From assembly GCA_013076295.1 (NCBI GenBank), contig RQOL01000861.1:5124235-5188234 (forward strand): a stretch of DNA of 64,000 nt, given 5' to 3'. A program made the position numbers and the translations under genes. This document shows, one piece after another, positions 60,078 to 64,000 of this stretch (position 1 is the first letter of the stretch; each line of letters begins with the position of its first letter). The notes beneath the pieces are model-generated. The model was not told the origin of the DNA. It saw only the letters and a list, made by a program, of their open reading frames with translations, and did not search any database. This DNA is from Sanderia malayensis (taxonomy: Eukaryota > Cnidaria > Scyphozoa > Semaeostomeae > Pelagiidae).

Positions 60078-60528
60078 CAAAATGCTCTTAGCTAAAGGAC
60101 TTTAGTTTCTCTTTACCTACTTACACCAAACTGTATTTATGAAGCACAGAACATAAAACAATACTTTTCAACTTTAGAAAAGCTACGTTTATCATATAGA
60201 TTTTCTTTGCTGAGAAACTCAAAACTTTACATTCCATTACACCTATCTTATAAATAAAGGTATTCTTATGCACAATTATCGTACTCAATCTGTTCTGAGA
60301 ACTTTGTTTACTCTTTATTGCTTTGAAGCTGCGTTCGTAGCAATATACCTGTTCGACTTTTTACATCAACGTTATCATGTCTTGGTAAAACAGCTTTTAA
60401 GTATATCATTTATTTAATAACATTTATTATTTAATGTTTGGAGATGAGTATTTACAACCTGTAACATTTCACTTATTATCTTTGTTTTGTTTATAATTAT
60501 TAACTTCGCTCATTCTTTGTTTTTCTAG

Positions 60529-63123
60529 TTATTCTGAGGAGCAGTTATCCTAATGACATCTGATACATTACACATGACATCGTTCAGTTCGGTAAGTCAA
60601 ACGTGCATATTAAAATATTAATAAGTAGCTACATGTGCCATTTCGTAAAATGGTGTGAACGTCCTCATAAACTTGATGCGTCAGTACTCGTGCAGAAACC
60701 TGAACTACTTCTTTTCCATTTAAAGTCGGTAGAGCTTTTCGAGACAGTTTCCGATGAATTTTCACAATTTGCCCTAAATTCCTAGTGTTTGTAATGCTAG
60801 GAACCTAGGGCAATATGCTAGACTATACACTTAATATCAATTTATTCCATTTTTTTTCGAAAGAAGTTCTTTCTTGAAAAGGTGCTAGTATTTCAAGGAT
60901 TTTTAACAGAAACATATATGTAGGCCAATTGGCGTCTCGCGCAACGTTAAACTCTAATTTCATGGCATAAAAATTACAAGAACGACCAACAACACTTAGT
61001 TGTAGAGAGCTTGCAACTAACAATATTGCATGCTCAGTTCAGATTTACATTAACCTGACCTCATTTTTGTATATCAAGGTTGCACTGCTGTAGTTATACC
61101 TTACCAGCTGCTTGTACTGTTTGTTTCCCAAATGATAAATCCACCAATAGAAGTGTTATCATTTTATCGTACTGATGATTCATGTTAGAATTGTACTGCA
61201 GTTTTCATTCAACTCCGCCCTTTCAAAAACAATCTAGTGAAAATCAAATTATGTATAATTTTTTATTGTAACATTGCATGCATAGGATATGGATTAGTAC
61301 ATTCAACCTGTTGCGTTCAATACTGACAAATTTTCTTATTAATTTTTCATATTTATGTATCGTCTCACCTGAGGTAAAGCGAGACTTAAGAACTCTAAAC
61401 AACATTGCAAAACCGGCTTTGCAAAATCGAGATACAGGTGTTGTTGTTGTTGAGTTTCTTTCTTCTACAGTTTGAGCAAAGGTGCAAAGGTTGTACACTG
61501 AACTTTTCCCTGATTTCGATTTTTCTCTTGATATTTGCATTCATTTGCATTTGTCCATATTTGCAACTCTTGAGGTTGGAAACGAGGCTATGATATGATC
61601 AGACTGGAAACGAGGCCGTGCTATGTCAACCCCAATGGTCAACCCAGCTCCATTTTATAGTGAGACCCAACCCAACCTCAACTTGTGGCTGCGACCTTGC
61701 ATTTCAAGTGAAATCGAAAACGTGAAGTTTGTGGGTTATTTTGACTTATTGATGTATTGACCACACGACAACTGTGGACGGGTTTGTACTGATTTGGAAT
61801 TCAGCATTTCCAAATCATGTGAAGCCAAGCTTGCAAGTCCTACCGCGCATAGTATTGTGGGTAATCATGCAGGATGAATTTATTTAAACATAAAGAAAAT
61901 AAATTGCCATAAATTTCTAGGTTGTTCTGTGGTGATTCTGAATATTAACTTAGTCCTCAGGCAGTTCGTCTGTGTTCACTGATCTTATCTTGGTAAAGTA
62001 TGTTCCTGTTCAATTCATCAAGGGTCTTTTCGTCTTTTTCAAAATGTCGTATTTCTGAGGTTTCAACGCGGATTACTGCGGATCAAAGCATCAAGGCAGC
62101 CTAGACGAGGATTGAATAATTGACAATGCGTGTGGCGTATTGTAACCGTGATTCAAATTCAACTGACCATCATGGGCACATTCCCAGCAGATTGTCATCT
62201 TGTTTTATAATTCTCTCTACTGAATCAAAATCTCAACTGTGTCTTTAAATACTAATACGAGTGTGGAACAGATTAGCGAGTTTATGAAATATTGCGGATC
62301 GTCCAAGCGGACATGTAAGTTAGGTCTATTTCCAGTCTGCCTGGCTCTATCAGTTTGCATTTCTAAAGGTTCAGAAAACTATAATTCCATTTTTTCCACC
62401 AATTGGACCAGATTATGGTGAATTTGACTTTTTCGATGTGAACCATCATATGTTAATCTATGGTGCTGAATGGTCCACCGAACCGAATCTTCAATCGCGC
62501 TACCAATGCCTACAGTTCCATACTGTCTCTAACGCCAGAAGAAATCGTATTTGTAGAAGGCGTAAAAACTGTCCTTAATATTTAAAAATGGCAAGAATGT
62601 ATTATCTGTAAATCAGATCTGCCAAAGTAGAGAAAAACTGTCATTTACTTTGATCTTAATAGTTATAATTCCCTGTAATCTTGACTTTCTACAAGCGATA
62701 GTGGGATTGCTTTACGAAGCATTGGCAGTTAAAAGATTTCTGTTGTCAAGAGGCTACACATTTCGTATCCAGCCTATTGTTTTTTCTATTTTTTTGAGCA
62801 GAAATTTCTGCCAAGAGGCTCTTAATTCAATGGTTCTTTTTGCGAGTTTTTACTGTGGATTCTATTTTTATATAACCTTTACGGGTTGTTTGTCATATAG
62901 AATTCTTGTCGTACATAACAGATTAGCTGAGTGGTTGCTTTATGGAACTTATGTAATTATTTTAGCTCATGTTTATTTATCCATCGGTAAGCCATGCAAA
63001 GAGAAATTTCGAATATTTGGAAGCGAAAATTTATCGAGAACCTCATTGAATAATTTAGTAGGAAAATATGGACGCTTCGCATTTGACGGTATTCGCTTTT
63101 CGCTTCTTCTGTTTAAAAAATAA
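60529..63123 (+). CDS. Candidate multi-exon membrane protein gene, unrecognised
   Basis: Three pieces on plus may belong together. An exon at 60529-60591 is bounded by TTTCTAG and |gtaagt, with ATG and MTSDTLHMTSFSS. A piece ends at the donor ACAT|gtaagt near 62316 (SEFMKYCGSSKRT). The third is a frame of about 140 codons ending at TAA 63121-63123, with hydrophobic segments near VGLLYEALAV, LFASFYCGFYFYITFTG and WLLYGTYVIILAHVYL. The last frame could be a terminal exon of a protein with three or more membrane segments. Junction phases were not verified. Confidence 0.25.
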
Positions 63124-64000
63124 ATTTAAATCTCGGTTAGAAGAGACGTTGTTTTTGATGATGTTAGCTACAATGAAATCTTTTAAAGAGTTTCAATGAA
63201 TTGGAGATCAAAGATTTTCTTCCGCTCTCATTGCTCTGATGTCCTTTCATTCACATTTGACAAGAAAAGTCCACGTAATGCAGCATTCGATAAAGACGTG
63301 ATGCACAGCCAGCAATCTACACAGCACCGAATGAAAAACAGGTTCACTTAAATCGTTGTAACAGGCATCCTGAACAGTCTTAGGAATCCTTGATACGTCA
63401 TTGTAAATCCTTTCCTTTTACTTGATGGTACTTTATTAAAGAAAGATGAACAGCGCCCACATCGTTAGCAAAACGACTGACTAATGCAGATTGCTCGTGC
63501 TATATTCCACGTGAGCATATTTCTTGCTAGATACATGCACTGCACGCTTTCAGTGCACTTTATATGGACTGACATTGCTCGTTGTTATCTCAAATGCTTG
63601 CAAGTAAAGGAGTGTGTACTAAGACGCCTTGCTTAAAACTTGTCCCCCAAATGAAACCAACAATATGGTTTTTTCGATTTAATAGAATAATTGGATTGGT
63701 TAATGTTAGTAAGCTGTCTTTTATTTAGCCCTTAAGAAGCTTTTTCGATGTTGTTTTTCATTGTTAGCCTTTTCGTAAACTAATAAGTTATGTCATCACT
63801 GATTGCTATTATTCAGGCTTTACATTCAAATGCGTACCGCTTTCTTATCCCTGTTTTGTTCAGTGTCTCTTATCAGAAAAGCTTATTCGAAACGCCCTTT
63901 TGAAACTGCGATTGGTCATACATAACTTTCGTTATTCAACTGAGTCTGTTCTTTCATACCAACACTAAGCAATGTTCTCATTTCACTTTATCAAGCACGA
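63124..64000. other. Right-hand end without a recognised gene
   Basis: Unique AT-rich sequence. No frame with convincing splice sites, no tRNA, no repeat family seen elsewhere in the window. Confidence 0.5.

Noticed and set aside
62650..63123. Copper transporter (Ctr) identity for the hydrophobic frame
   Set aside because: The segment LLYEALAVKRFLLS recalls Ctr helix 1, but the Met-x3-Met and Gly-x3-Gly motifs of helices 2 and 3 are absent.
1..64000. CRISPR arrays, bacterial operons, phage or viral genes
   Set aside because: No regularly spaced direct repeats with unique spacers, no prokaryotic gene organisation, and no reverse transcriptase, integrase or capsid frames were seen.

Overview
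This is a nuclear window from an animal genome. It is AT-rich and intron-dense, with GT-AG introns of roughly 0.1-1.2 kb, many small non-autonomous DNA elements and tRNA-derived SINEs, and the genes are animal-specific families (liprin-beta, CoREST, plexin-domain protein, FUT8). The duplicated fibrinogen-like secreted proteins ending in a Trp-Phe-Gly-Gly-Tyr-Leu tail are of a type I associate with anthozoan cnidarians (anemones, corals). Placing the host there is inference, not proof.

Layout, left to right. At 19-159 is the last exon of an unrecognised plus-strand gene, followed by 6.5 kb with a SINE and short tandem repeats. FUT8 (alpha-1,6-fucosyltransferase) runs on minus at 9585-6706 in 4 exons. 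An intronless plexin-domain membrane protein (PLXDC/TEM7 family) is on plus at 11283-12641, tail to tail with an intronless RWDD2-type gene on minus (13917-12961). The RWDD2 gene shares a very short promoter with a small spliced plus-strand gene (13963-14886). Then come 3 kb of repeats: a TA-flanked MITE, a 0.2 kb palindrome, a 1.35 kb foldback element and a 136-bp tandem repeat. A candidate minus-strand gene (19115 down) lies head to head with ERLEC1 (19346-24505, 17 exons), an ER lectin of glycoprotein quality control.

Three complete minus-strand genes follow: liprin-beta (34227-25493, 19 exons, with two initiator-Met tRNA genes in an intron), CoREST (41689-34929, 15 exons, carrying an MTA-like GATA finger between its two SANT domains), and mitochondrial glycerol-3-phosphate dehydrogenase GPD2 (51040-42758, 15 exons, one GC-AG intron).

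From 51.95 to 56.69 kb a 2.35-kb unit is tandemly duplicated. Each copy carries one intronless 244-residue fibrinogen-like gene on minus, and the second copy has since received a 151-bp hAT-type MITE. The remainder (56.7-64 kb) is mostly without recognisable genes; three weak candidate loci are noted.

The genes do not form an operon or pathway. FUT8 and ERLEC1 both act on N-glycans in the secretory pathway, but nothing in the sequence links them. Exon models were built by hand from reading frame, splice signals and homology known from memory; each main multi-exon model closes in frame from ATG to stop.
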